Of a DNA stretch of 64,000 nucleotides, positions 36,596 through 45,980 are shown in pieces. The notes beneath the pieces were generated by a model that had not been told where the DNA came from, searched no databases, and saw only the letters and a program-made list of their open reading frames with translations. This DNA is from Kutzneria buriramensis. Its GTDB lineage: Bacteria; Actinomycetota; Actinomycetes; Mycobacteriales; Pseudonocardiaceae. Within the stretch, counting starts at the first letter, position 1. Each line of letters opens with the position of its first letter. The stretch covers positions 1 to 64,000 of the forward strand of contig NZ_QUNO01000023.1 of the NCBI RefSeq assembly GCF_003387475.1, read 5' to 3'. A program made the translations under genes and the position numbers.

Positions 36596-39500
36596 GGGGT
36601 CGCTCCTGCCTGCGTTGCCATGACGCGAGCGCGGTCTCGGTCGACGTGCCGTTGCAGCCGCCAGACTCGCTCGCCGTCGGCCAGCGTCACCTCGCCAGCG
36701 CTACCCAGTCGGGCCAGCGCGTCCTCGACGTGCCTGAGTTTGATGCCGGGATCGACTCCTCGGAGCCGGTGGTAGAGCAGTTGCGGCCATAACGGCCGCA
36801 GACGTCCCAGCTTGCCGGAGAGAAACGCCTCATCACCGCGAAGAACCCGGTGCAGCATGCCGGCGGTCAGGCCGCGGTAGTTGTCCCACAGCAACGCGCG
36901 GACGTACCGTTCGACCGCCGCCTGATACACGATGCTGTCCCGGTTGGCGGATGGCCGCGGTCGTGGGGTGTTTAACGCCCGCAGCAGCGCAGGCTGCGGT
37001 GCGGTGTCGTCCACGGTCGACCAGCAGCTTGAGCAGCGGCACCCCGCAGTGCTACAGGTACCCTTCGGCGCAGACTGGCCAGGCTGGCCGAAGTATTCGG
37101 TGAACGCCGTATTGGCGCACTGGGTTGTGTCGCAGTACCAGTCGCGCAGTGCGTCTATCTCCGCGGCCAGCCTCGCCCGCTGTGTGTTCATCCGGGCGCC
37201 GAAGTCGGCGGGTAGCATGCTGGCCCCACCAAGCGGCCGTACGGACACGAGTGTCCGTGTGTTGCCAGCTTGTGAGACGTCGACCGTACCCAGGTCGTGC
37301 ATAGTCGCCAGCAGCGCCCAGGTGCCGGCGGCGTCGACGGCATGATCGGCGTATCCGGGCACCTGGGCGGTGAGCTGTCGGTGGATCTCGACGACTTGGT
37401 GCCGGCCGGGACGGGTCGCGGCAAGCTGTTGGACGCTGGTGATGGCGGCGGCAAGGGCCTCGTCGTCGTAGCGGACCGGATCGTCGACCGGTGTTACGGT
37501 CACTGTCGCTGGGAAGTCTCCGCCGTCGTCCACGGTGCCGGCCGTGGCGAGTGTCGCCAGTGCCCGGATGACGGTCGTCCGGTACGTCGCCACCGTCTCC
37601 GTCTTGCGGGCGTCGTAAGCCGACAGGCGGCCTGCGGCGATCTCGTTACCGATGACGGTGTCGGCGACCAGGTCGGGATCGAGCACGCCGCTGCTGCGGG
37701 CGGCGGTCAGCACGGCGCTGCCGATGTGTCGCTGAGTCGGTTCGGGCAGGCCTTGGGACGCCATCCAGGCGACCGTCTGGAAGCCCCTGCGGGTGCCGAG
37801 CGCCAGGCCGTGGGACGGCTCGGTGATCGCGGCCGGTGCCTTCCCAACCTGGTCGCGCCCGGCCCGGCCGAGCTGCTGGTACAGCCCAGCAAGGTCGGTG
37901 GGTGGGGACACGGCGAAAACGCAGCGGATATCCCTGCGGTTGACGCCGAGCCCGAACGCACTGGTGGCCACGATCAGCAGTGGGGCGAACCCCTCCTCAT
38001 CCTTGGCTGCGGCGTCGCGGAACTCGGTGAGCACCGAGGCTTTCTCGGCCTCAGGCATCCGGCCGTGGAACCTGCGCACCCGCTTGGTGCCACCCTCGCC
38101 GACAAATTCGCGCAGATGCGCGTACAAAGCGTCCACCTCGCGGACGGTGAGGCAGTAGAAGATGGCGTGGTCGTCACAGGCCGTCGTGACGGCCTCGGCC
38201 AGGCCAGCCACGGCATTAGGTCCGGCGGTGCGCATGAACCGTCGATAGATCGCTAGCTCCGGGCGCAATGGGTCTTCGAACACCGTAACCAGCGGTTCAC
38301 CATCAGCTGCTTCGGCGGGCAGACCGAACAGCCCGCTGCGCAGCCCTTCTCGGACTCCGCGGTTTGCGGTGGCGGTGACCGCCGTGACCCGCAGCCCGTG
38401 TGAAGTCCGCAGCTCGCTCAAAAATGCGGCGGCCCGGCGGAAGCTGGGGCGGAAGTCGTCTCCCCACTGGACGAAGGTGTGTGCCTCGTCGATGGCGACG
38501 CGGCGCAGGTTGCCCTTCTCGGCTCCTTCCCGCAACAGTTGCTGAAAGCGACGGTTCGCCAAGCGTTCCGGAGAGATGTAGACAAGCCTGATGCCGTGGT
38601 CGCGGACTCCGGTGAGCTGCTCGGCGACTTCGGTCTTTCCGCGGCGGCTGTTGGACTCCGCCATCGGCCCGACCAGGGCTCGGACGGCGCCGCCGATGGT
38701 CGCGTTGAGTTCGAGGGCCTGGTCCGCCATGAGCGCGACCAGTGGTGACACCACCACGGTGACGCCGCTCAAGGCAAGTGCAGGCAACTGGAAGGTGTAG
38801 GACTTGCCGAATCCAGTCGGCAGCAGCGCAAGTACATCGGTGTCATCGGCGACGGCACGGATCACTTCTTCCTGCTGAGACCGCAACGTCATCGGCTCGT
38901 CGCGGGGCCTGAGGCATCTGGCGATCTGTGTGCAGCGTTCCACGAGCAGGTCGCCCAGCGACCCGTTCGCACGTGCCGCTGCCTCGACATCCGGCTCGAT
39001 GCGCGCCTTGAGGATCTTGCGGGTGGCGGGCAGAAGCGTGTGCTCAGCGAGCGACTTAGGCGTGCACAGCTCGTTGGCACGCTCGTAAGTGATCTTTTTG
39101 CAGTCGGCGAGGAATCGCCAGATCCGTTCCCACCCCTCAGCCATCGTGGCCAGATTCCCGCCTGCCGCCTCGCCGGTATCCGGGTCGGCCACCAGCAGAC
39201 CGGGGTCCAGCGACTCCAAGAACACTTTCCGATAGCTGCGTCGAAGCGCGGTCCGCCCGTCGAGTTTCCGGTCGCTGATGACGATGACGCCGCGGTGGCC
39301 GGCTGATCGAATAAGTCGGCCGACCGCTTGCCGCAGGTCCATCGCGGCCAAGGGCAGGTAATACAACTCGGTGGCGGCTCGGTCGGGGTTGGGGTCCCCA
39401 CTGGACGCGGCACGGCGGGCGACGGCGGCGCGGCGAGCCGCGACCACTGGGTCAGCGAACGGTGCGAACGGGAGCTTGTTGATCCACACCAGCGACAGCC

Positions 39501-42500
39501 GGTCAGCGGGAAAGTCGACGCCCTGCCACATGCCACGGGTCGCGACGCAGAACCCGCCGGACTCCGTGAAGGCATGCGCAGCTCGCGCATTGCCCAGGAT
39601 CGGGGAAACTGCGACAGGAACGTCGGGTGCGGTTGCCGGCAGTTCGGCCAGAAGGCTCTCGGCGATCGCAGACGCCGTGCGGGTGGCGGTGGTGAGCACC
39701 AGCGCGCCACCTGTGAACGCCTCTGCGTGCTGTCTGCCGGATCGGGGTGGGATCACCTCCCGGCGAACGACCTCTCGTGCATACCCGGCGAGTTGGTGGC
39801 CGACCGCACGGACCGCGCCGTCGCTCTGCTCAGCCCAGCTGGGAAAGTCGGTCAGGCAGATCAGACGAGCCTGCTTGGCGAGGTCGAACGGGCCGGCAAG
39901 GCAATGCGCATCAACGTCGGAACCAAGTGCAAGCCGGCTGCGGATGTAGTCCCATCGGCCCGAGACTTGCAAGGTTGCCGACACATAGAAGATGCGGGCG
40001 AAACGTGCCTTGGCTAGTCGCCACTGCCGGTCGTAGGCGAGCTCGATCGGCGCAGACGTCACTGTGAAGGCGTACTTGCGGGCTGAGACACTTAATCCAT
40101 GTAGTTCAAGCTCGGTGGCGTACACCACCCGGTTCGACGCCACCTGCTGCGGATCACCATGTGGTAACCGGGGCTGGTAGCCATCCGTACTGTCCTCACC
40201 CAGTTGCTCCTCCAGCGGATCGACCGGGGCATCCTGCTCGTCGCCCTGGCCCTCGTCCGCAGGCTCTGGTATGTCCGACGGGCTGTCTGGCGTGTCGCGC
40301 AGGGCGAGGATCTCGTCGGCATCAGCGACAATCCGCCTGGCGGCCTCGCTCAGGCGGTCCACCTTGGTCGACAGCGACTCGGCCCGTTCGCGTTCCCACC
40401 ACGAGGCGGTCCGCATCTCCGGTGATCCGAGGTAGCCGGACAGTTGGCGGTGAATCCGCCCGGCGATATCAGCGAGCCTGGTGAAGCGGAGCAGCAGGTG
40501 CCGTGCGGGCGCGCTGCCACCGAGTCCTCCGAACGGGCTCGCCAGGGTCGCGGCTCGGTGGCCCGGCTCGCCGCCGGCCGCGTCGAACACCGCCTGAGCC
40601 GCTTTGGGCATTACCTCGGTGTCAAGTGTGCGCTCCAGATCAGCGATCTGCTCACCGATCGTCGCAGGCGCCCTCCGCTCGGCGTCCCACCAACGGAGCA
40701 GTTCCGCCATGAGGTTTTCCAAGGAGCGGTAGTCGACGTTGGCGCTTGCAGCACCCGTGGCGGCGTGCTCCAGAGAGTGCGCCTCGTCGACGATGAGCAG
40801 TGTGTGGTCGGCAAACACGTCCGGATTGCTCAGCAGCAGCGCGTGGTTGGCGATTACCAGCCTGTGGTTTGCCAGCGCCTCGGCGACGGTGTCGGTCATC
40901 CGAGCCAGCGGCGAACCGGAGCGCCCACCGTAGTCACCGTATTCCTGGCTCAGCTCGGTCAACCATGGCCCGAGTACTGGACCAGCGATGACTTCTATGT
41001 ATTCCGCCAGGAAGACAGGCAGATCGGCTGGGTCGACACTGCGCGCCGTCCAGCCCTGGTATGCCGATGTGGTGCTGGTGAGCCGACGAATCAGGTACAC
41101 CAGCAGCTCGCGGTATTCGGGCCTGGCCGCGAATCGGTTGCGGTCTGAGCGTCTTCCGGCCCTGACGCCGGACGTGATCGCGTCGGTGACCGCAGCGACC
41201 AGCGACCGCATCGACAGTCGGTTGCGTCTGCCTTTGACCAGGTCGCAGGCGCTGCCGAGGCCGCTGATGGCAGACGCGAGCCGGGTGATGTCCGTTGCGA
41301 GCTGGGACTGTAGCTGTTTGGTGTACGTCGCCAATACCACACGCCGCGAGCGATCGACGGCCAACCAGTCGAGGGCAGCGGCGAGGACGGCGAAGCTCTT
41401 GCCGGTTCCGGTCGGCGCCTCACACAGCGCGTCCCGGCCAGCCGCCACTTGTTTGGTTAGCACCTCCGCCATGAGTTGCTGGGCAGGCCGGCGTTCAACC
41501 GCGTTGCGTGACGCAGCTTGAGCCAGCGCATGCGGGTCCGTACGGCCCCTATCGTCGAGCATGGGTTTCGGGATCGATAGCGCCACCGTGGTTGTACCTC
41601 CGCGGCGCGTGGGGTCGTGCAGTCCGTCGCCACTGAGCGCTGCGGCAAGCACTTGCGCGACGGCACCGTCGCCGGCCGCGGGCGGTCCCGGAGGCTGAGT
41701 AAGCAGAGACGCGACTAGATCCCAGCCAGGAGACCCAGTACCGATCCCCAACAGCAGATCCCGGAGTGGTTTATCCCAGCCACCAACGACTTCCGCGGCG
41801 CGGCGCAGCAGCCTGGCGGTCAGATCGGCATCATCGGCCGCGTCGTGCCAGTGCAATCCGGACCGGTCCGCGCCGACCTCTTCCGCGAGGTCAGCCAGCC
41901 GGTGCGACTGGGCCCAGGGCCAGACAGCGTACGCGAGGTAAAGTGCGTCCACGTGCCGAAGCCCACCGAGCGGAGGCTGGTCCGCTCGTGCGGCCAGGTC
42001 CTCGAGCATCGGGAAGTCGGCGCCGGTGCCGTTGTAGGCAACGAGGACGTCTGCCCCATCCAGGTAGGCGCGCAGGGCAAGCAGCACCTGTGCGGCGGGT
42101 GTCTTACCCGCGTCGTACCTCGTGCGGACCGAGGCGGACCTCAGCTCATCTTCCCACTCCTGGTCCGGCAGCATGACCCATGCATTGAATCGCGGAGCAT
42201 CGTCCACCCAGGCTGTGTCGGCAGACAACCGAACCGCACCGACCTCGTAGATATGGCGTTCCTTGCCGGATCGTTGGACGCTTGGCCGGACGACTGCCTC
42301 GACGTCGACGACGACTGCGCGGGGAACCGGTAAGCTCTCAGGCGGCGATTCCTCGGTGCACGGCCGGATTGAAACAGGTCCGGCCAGTCGTAGCATTCCG
42401 TGGTCGTCTATGAGCAGCCCTGCGCTGATGGCGGCAGCTACGACCCTGTGTAGTCGTTGAACCGTGAGGCCGGGCCAGCGACTGCGCGCTCGCGCAAGCA

Positions 42501-42570
42501 GCTCTGAATCGTCGCATGGCCCCTGTTCAGCGATCAGCCGGGCGATCCGTTCCTTCTGAGTGTCCGTCAT
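36592..42570 (-). CDS. DEDDh exonuclease - DinG-like helicase - RecQ-like helicase fusion (1992 aa)
   Basis: Start ATG 42570. Residues 1-75 look like a winged helix. Residues 85-260 form a DnaQ-type DEDDh exonuclease: D89/E91 (VVVDVEAV), N180/D185 (AYNGTGADF), H242/D247 (WHDAADDAD). Residues ~355-1120 are a DinG/XPD-like SF2 helicase: RRPAQQLM Q-motif, Walker A APTGTGKS (K391), DEAH 595-598, VSATL, QAVGRLIRSA. There is only one Cys between Walker A and DEAH, so the Fe-S cluster is missing. Residues ~1228-1600 are a RecQ-like helicase: PTGFGKS (K1256), IDEAHTFVQWGDDFRPS (DEAH 1361-1364), VTATAN, YQQLGRAGRDQ. A Cys cluster (1813, 1818, 1839, 1844, 1846, 1849) resembles the RecQ zinc site. Exonuclease-DinG proteins are known; adding a complete RecQ is unusual. 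Confidence 0.9.
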   Translation of the reverse strand: MTDTQKERIARLIAEQGPCDDSELLARARSRWPGLTVQRLHRVVAAAISAGLLIDDHGMLRLAGPVSIRPCTEESPPESLPVPRAVVVDVEAVVRPSVQRSGKERHIYEVGAVRLSADTAWVDDAPRFNAWVMLPDQEWEDELRSASVRTRYDAGKTPAAQVLLALRAYLDGADVLVAYNGTGADFPMLEDLAARADQPPLGGLRHVDALYLAYAVWPWAQSHRLADLAEEVGADRSGLHWHDAADDADLTARLLRRAAEVVGGWDKPLRDLLLGIGTGSPGWDLVASLLTQPPGPPAAGDGAVAQVLAAALSGDGLHDPTRRGGTTTVALSIPKPMLDDRGRTDPHALAQAASRNAVERRPAQQLMAEVLTKQVAAGRDALCEAPTGTGKSFAVLAAALDWLAVDRSRRVVLATYTKQLQSQLATDITRLASAISGLGSACDLVKGRRNRLSMRSLVAAVTDAITSGVRAGRRSDRNRFAARPEYRELLVYLIRRLTSTTSAYQGWTARSVDPADLPVFLAEYIEVIAGPVLGPWLTELSQEYGDYGGRSGSPLARMTDTVAEALANHRLVIANHALLLSNPDVFADHTLLIVDEAHSLEHAATGAASANVDYRSLENLMAELLRWWDAERRAPATIGEQIADLERTLDTEVMPKAAQAVFDAAGGEPGHRAATLASPFGGLGGSAPARHLLLRFTRLADIAGRIHRQLSGYLGSPEMRTASWWERERAESLSTKVDRLSEAARRIVADADEILALRDTPDSPSDIPEPADEGQGDEQDAPVDPLEEQLGEDSTDGYQPRLPHGDPQQVASNRVVYATELELHGLSVSARKYAFTVTSAPIELAYDRQWRLAKARFARIFYVSATLQVSGRWDYIRSRLALGSDVDAHCLAGPFDLAKQARLICLTDFPSWAEQSDGAVRAVGHQLAGYAREVVRREVIPPRSGRQHAEAFTGGALVLTTATRTASAIAESLLAELPATAPDVPVAVSPILGNARAAHAFTESGGFCVATRGMWQGVDFPADRLSLVWINKLPFAPFADPVVAARRAAVARRAASSGDPNPDRAATELYYLPLAAMDLRQAVGRLIRSAGHRGVIVISDRKLDGRTALRRSYRKVFLESLDPGLLVADPDTGEAAGGNLATMAEGWERIWRFLADCKKITYERANELCTPKSLAEHTLLPATRKILKARIEPDVEAAARANGSLGDLLVERCTQIARCLRPRDEPMTLRSQQEEVIRAVADDTDVLALLPTGFGKSYTFQLPALALSGVTVVVSPLVALMADQALELNATIGGAVRALVGPMAESNSRRGKTEVAEQLTGVRDHGIRLVYISPERLANRRFQQLLREGAEKGNLRRVAIDEAHTFVQWGDDFRPSFRRAAAFLSELRTSHGLRVTAVTATANRGVREGLRSGLFGLPAEAADGEPLVTVFEDPLRPELAIYRRFMRTAGPNAVAGLAEAVTTACDDHAIFYCLTVREVDALYAHLREFVGEGGTKRVRRFHGRMPEAEKASVLTEFRDAAAKDEEGFAPLLIVATSAFGLGVNRRDIRCVFAVSPPTDLAGLYQQLGRAGRDQVGKAPAAITEPSHGLALGTRRGFQTVAWMASQGLPEPTQRHIGSAVLTAARSSGVLDPDLVADTVIGNEIAAGRLSAYDARKTETVATYRTTVIRALATLATAGTVDDGGDFPATVTVTPVDDPVRYDDEALAAAITSVQQLAATRPGRHQVVEIHRQLTAQVPGYADHAVDAAGTWALLATMHDLGTVDVSQAGNTRTLVSVRPLGGASMLPADFGARMNTQRARLAAEIDALRDWYCDTTQCANTAFTEYFGQPGQSAPKGTCSTAGCRCSSCWSTVDDTAPQPALLRALNTPRPRPSANRDSIVYQAAVERYVRALLWDNYRGLTAGMLHRVLRGDEAFLSGKLGRLRPLWPQLLYHRLRGVDPGIKLRHVEDALARLGSAGEVTLADGERVWRLQRHVDRDRARVMATQAGATP

Positions 42571-43151
42571 ATTTATGGCTCACCCAACGACGATTGTTGA
42601 ATGCCGCGGTCGCGCCGAGACCAAGGTCGTCGGCCAATCTGCAGGCAACCTCTGCTGCTGCGGTGGTGGCTGCGCTATGGCATCTGAGGGCCAGGTAACA
42701 CGCGCGTCGCCCCCCATCCAGCCTGGTCAGGAATACAACTGCGACTCGTATCGCCGCCGGAGTGCGTCACGTTACGTCATCGGACTGATGTTACGGCCTG
42801 GACGTACGACTGGCGGCCCGGCGACCGTCGAATGCGGTATCGAACGCGTTCAGGGCCTGCTTCCACCGCATCAACCGCCGCAGCGACCGATCCAGGTCGG
42901 GGCCAGGCTCATCACCATCGTGTAGACACGCTTCAGGGCGGCAGCCACGTGGCGGTCGGCATGCCGACCATCACCCAGTAGCTCTGATGATGGGCGGAGA
43001 GTGCTGTGAACTGCTTCAAGATCGCAGTCCGGCAAAGATGCCTCGCAACTGACGATGAGGCGTCCCCCGACGCAGCCTCACACGTTGCTGCCGCGAAGTT
43101 GTCGCCTTGAACCAGCAAGAAACTCTACTGCCAGGTGGAGATGGTCTTCGT
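42571..43151. other. Gap between the PIN gene and the helicase operon
   Basis: About 580 bases with no intact gene. The minus strand around 42950-42810 has protein-like pieces in two frames (DGRHADRHVAAALKRVYTMV and DLDRSLRRLMRWKQALNAFD), suggesting a small frameshifted remnant. The right part of the helicase promoter should lie near 42571-42650, but I see no clear motif. Confidence 0.4.
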
Positions 43152-44405
43152 TCACTCCGACGCCAGCTTGTCGAGCAGCTCCGGAACCTCGGCGGGCACG
43201 CTGAAGTAGGAGGCTTTCACACCGTCGGGATACTGTGCGACGAAGATCGGTGCCACCCCAGGCGGGATCTTCCCCTGCTTCTGCAGCGTTTCCGTCAACC
43301 GCAGGAACGGCCGTGTGAAGCCGCGAAGCATCCGATCGTCGGCGTATTCGCCCAGCTCGTAGACCTTCGCACGGCTCACCTGGCCGCCGTTGTCGGTAGT
43401 GGCCAGGCGAAGCGCGGCTGCCTGCACGGCGGCTTCAACGTCGAGGTGCTTCAACAACTCGGACACGGCATCGAGGGTCCAAGGACTGAACTGGTCAGCT
43501 GGCTCCCCCTCGGTCGTTGTAACGCTCTCCGCGTCGGCGGACGAAGCTTCGTCGACCTCGACCTGGAGCACCGAGGCGCGCTTGAGAAGGTCGGCCGGGC
43601 GCATCAGGAACAGGCGGTGGCCGGTCAGCTCGTGGTATTCCCGCGTCAGCTCAGGCCGGGGGCCGATGAAGGCGGACTGCTGCCGCCACCACCAGTCGTC
43701 CTTCTCGTCACGGGTGACGATGATCAGGTCCCGGTCCTGGCCCTTGGCCTGCCGGGTGGCCTGATACCAGATGAGGTAGTCGCCGGCGGCGCCGTCCGGC
43801 GATTTACTGGCGCGCTTCTCTGCGTCCCGATACCCCGGTGGCTCCTCGGCGTCGACGCGGCGGTTGGCCTCGGTAAGGCAGTCCTCCCACTCCTGAGGGT
43901 CGAGCGGGGCGGTCACCCGTCCTGCGAGTAGCGCCTCTAACTGCGCGAGCAGGGGATCGCCGGAGTTGGCGTCGGCATCCTGCAGGACCTTCTGGAGCTC
44001 GTCCTTCAGCGTGTCCAGGAATCCGTCGACCCGCGAGGTCAGTTCGGACAGCTCTTCGTCGTCCACCACACCGACCGCTTTGGCCCAGGTCGTCAGCGCG
44101 TCGTTCATCGACCGGCCCGACTTCGCCAGGGCGTCGGTGGCGGTCTTGGTCGCGGTGGCGGGGCTGCCCTGGGAACGCTGTCGGTGCCGCCAGAACTCGC
44201 GAAGCGCCTGGTGGGGCACGATCAGCCGATCACCAAGGCTCGTCAGCGTTTTGATCAGGTCTTGCGAGGTTTGCGGCCGGAACCGGTAGAGGTCGAAGAG
44301 CACGTTCGTGTCGACTGCGACGACGGCCTCGGCGAGGGCGGCGTTGAGTTCCTCAGACGATGCGATCCTGAAGCCGACGAACTCGCCGTCGTACAAGCCG
44401 TTCAC
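43152..44405 (-). CDS. PIN_8-type nuclease domain protein
   Basis: 417 residues from the ATG at 44405. The N-terminal ~270 residues fit the PIN-like family PF18476: VVAVDTNVLFDLYRFRPQTS (first acidic residue), RLIVPHQALREFWRHR (conserved Glu), then SKSPDGAAGDYLIWYQ and DRDLIIVTRDEKDDWWW (late acidic residues). The C-terminal ~120 residues are a separate domain (RAKVYELGEYADDRMLRGFT, GVAPIFVAQYPDGVKASYFS) that may bind DNA or a partner. PIN domains are metal-dependent RNases or DNases. It is encoded on the same strand as the helicase operon but 580 bases upstream, so membership is uncertain. Confidence 0.8.
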   Translation of the reverse strand: MNGLYDGEFVGFRIASSEELNAALAEAVVAVDTNVLFDLYRFRPQTSQDLIKTLTSLGDRLIVPHQALREFWRHRQRSQGSPATATKTATDALAKSGRSMNDALTTWAKAVGVVDDEELSELTSRVDGFLDTLKDELQKVLQDADANSGDPLLAQLEALLAGRVTAPLDPQEWEDCLTEANRRVDAEEPPGYRDAEKRASKSPDGAAGDYLIWYQATRQAKGQDRDLIIVTRDEKDDWWWRQQSAFIGPRPELTREYHELTGHRLFLMRPADLLKRASVLQVEVDEASSADAESVTTTEGEPADQFSPWTLDAVSELLKHLDVEAAVQAAALRLATTDNGGQVSRAKVYELGEYADDRMLRGFTRPFLRLTETLQKQGKIPPGVAPIFVAQYPDGVKASYFSVPAEVPELLDKLASE

Positions 44406-44537
44406 AGAGAGCTGATTCGCCGTTCGCCCGGCGGACGTTACGTGCCGATCGGGTGGTAACGAGTTCGGTGCTGCTCACGATCAGGCCAGCACGCCATGGA
44501 CCGCATCACCGAGTGCGACGTTCGACCTGGAGGACTC

Positions 44538-45341
44538 GTGGGGCAGCAGTTGGGGGCCGACCCAGACGAGTTGAGGGATCTGGGCGGCCGTATGGACAGT
44601 TCGGCCGATCAGGTGGACCACGTGACCGCCGGTATCACGGCGCTGCTGTCCTTTTCGCGCTGGGAGGGAGCCGATGGTGAGCGCTTTCGGTCGGAATGGC
44701 ACGGCAGGCTGCGCGGGCAGTTGAGCGCCGCTGCGGCGGCGATGCGGGATTGCGGCTCGACGCTCCGGGACAACGCGGCGCAGCAGACCGATGCCAGCAA
44801 GGCGGAGGATGGCGGCGTTGCCCTGTCCTTGGGACTTGGCATCGCCACGGTGCTTGGGGACGTGGCCGGCATGTCGGAGAGGGCGTCGAAAGACTTGGTG
44901 GCCAAGCTTCCCAAATGGGTGCGCGGGCTGGCGTTCAACCCTGTCGCGGATGCCAAGGCTGCGAAGGTGGCCTTTGCCGGCCTGGGCGCCGGGCTCAACG
45001 CAGTCGGCATGGCCCTCGACATCGGCGATGCCGCGAGGACCGAGCCGGGCAGTGCGGACTCGTTCAACAAATGGGCGGACGTGGGATTCGACGGAGCCGC
45101 CACGCTGGCGTCGACGGCTGAGGTTGCAGCGATGGCCGAGCTCATTCCGGGCGCGCAGCCGATTGCGACGGCCATCCTGGCCATCGACGCGGTGCACCTG
45201 GTCTACGACGACGTTGTCGCCGTCGATCCCGAGTTGCCCAGCGAGGTCGTGTCCGCGGTGGGGCAAGCGGGGAAGAAGGCAGTGGACGCCGCCGAATCGG
45301 TGATCTCCGGTGGCGCGCACGCCGTGCTGAGCTGGCTGTAG
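44538..45341 (+). CDS. WXG100-like protein with C-terminal hydrophobic domain
   Basis: 267 residues from the GTG at 44538, preceded closely by GGAGG; ORF extension to 44496 lacks a site. The first ~90 residues are WXG100/ESX-like: a helix, the turn SFSRWEGADGERFRSEW (W-E/x-G), and a second helix LSAAAAAMRDCGSTLRDNAA. The rest is Ala/Gly-rich and hydrophobic (VALSLGLGIATVLGDVAG, VAFAGLGAGLNAVGMALD), like the stalk of larger ESX substrates. It opens the cluster that ends with an EccC-like ATPase, so it is probably the secreted substrate or a structural component. Confidence 0.7.
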   Translation: MGQQLGADPDELRDLGGRMDSSADQVDHVTAGITALLSFSRWEGADGERFRSEWHGRLRGQLSAAAAAMRDCGSTLRDNAAQQTDASKAEDGGVALSLGLGIATVLGDVAGMSERASKDLVAKLPKWVRGLAFNPVADAKAAKVAFAGLGAGLNAVGMALDIGDAARTEPGSADSFNKWADVGFDGAATLASTAEVAAMAELIPGAQPIATAILAIDAVHLVYDDVVAVDPELPSEVVSAVGQAGKKAVDAAESVISGGAHAVLSWL

Positions 45342-45353
45342 AAGGGAATGCCC

Positions 45354-45980
45354 GTGCCCGACGAGATGATCCTCACCTTCGCGGAGATCGAGTTCCTGCT
45401 GCGGTCGCGGGAGCCGAAACTGGATGTGCGCAAGCTCCTGCGGATCAAGGCAGAGGCGGCCGGCGACGTGGTCGCGGCCGCCGGGTTGGCTTCCCTGCTG
45501 GCCCGGGACCTGTGCGTCGAGACCCATGGCAAGGTCAAGCTCGGCCGGGAGATCGCGGCAATCGCTGCCGTCCTGGTGACGGCCGACATCGCTGTGAACG
45601 CGCTCGGCTGGATCGGCGAGGACATGGTGCTCCTGCACGTGTTCAGCTGTCCCGGCGGTCAACTCTCGTTCCGGGCGGTTGGCCACGGCCGATTTGCCGT
45701 CGAGGTACTGGCGCCTGATCGACCGCTGAGCGCCGGGCTCGTCCGGCTGATGGACCTGTGTCTGACCGGTGACGGCGAATCCGCAGTGCTGCTCAAGATG
45801 GAGACCACCGCGAGCGAGCCGATCAGCATGGCCGTGGCCCGTGGCGTGAACGGCGAGTGGCACCTGTCGGACTCCGCCTTGAACGCCACGAGTAGCCGCG
45901 AGGTGACGCCGGAGGCGGCCCGCGCGCGGGTCGTCGAAGTCTTCGACGGGGATGCGGCCGCCGTGGGCGGGACGAGATGA
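45354..45980 (+). CDS. Hypothetical protein of the secretion cluster
   Basis: 208 residues. The GTG at 45354 is preferred because GAAGGGA lies 6 bases upstream; the ATG at 45348 would sit directly on that site. It is helical at the N-terminus (LTFAEIEFLLRSREPKLDVR) and beta-rich later (VLLHVFSCPGGQLSFRAVGH, ESAVLLKMETTASEPISMAV). The overall two-part plan with a soluble beta domain loosely recalls ESX chaperones of the EspG type, but no motif confirms this. Its stop overlaps the PP2C gene (ATGA). Confidence 0.6.
   Translation: MPDEMILTFAEIEFLLRSREPKLDVRKLLRIKAEAAGDVVAAAGLASLLARDLCVETHGKVKLGREIAAIAAVLVTADIAVNALGWIGEDMVLLHVFSCPGGQLSFRAVGHGRFAVEVLAPDRPLSAGLVRLMDLCLTGDGESAVLLKMETTASEPISMAVARGVNGEWHLSDSALNATSSREVTPEAARARVVEVFDGDAAAVGGTR

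Noticed and set aside
42599-42925. 121-codon plus-strand ORF in the gap before the helicase operon
   Set aside because: Cys/Gly/Pro-rich mixture with no similarity or ribosome site; the minus strand shows better protein-like traces.
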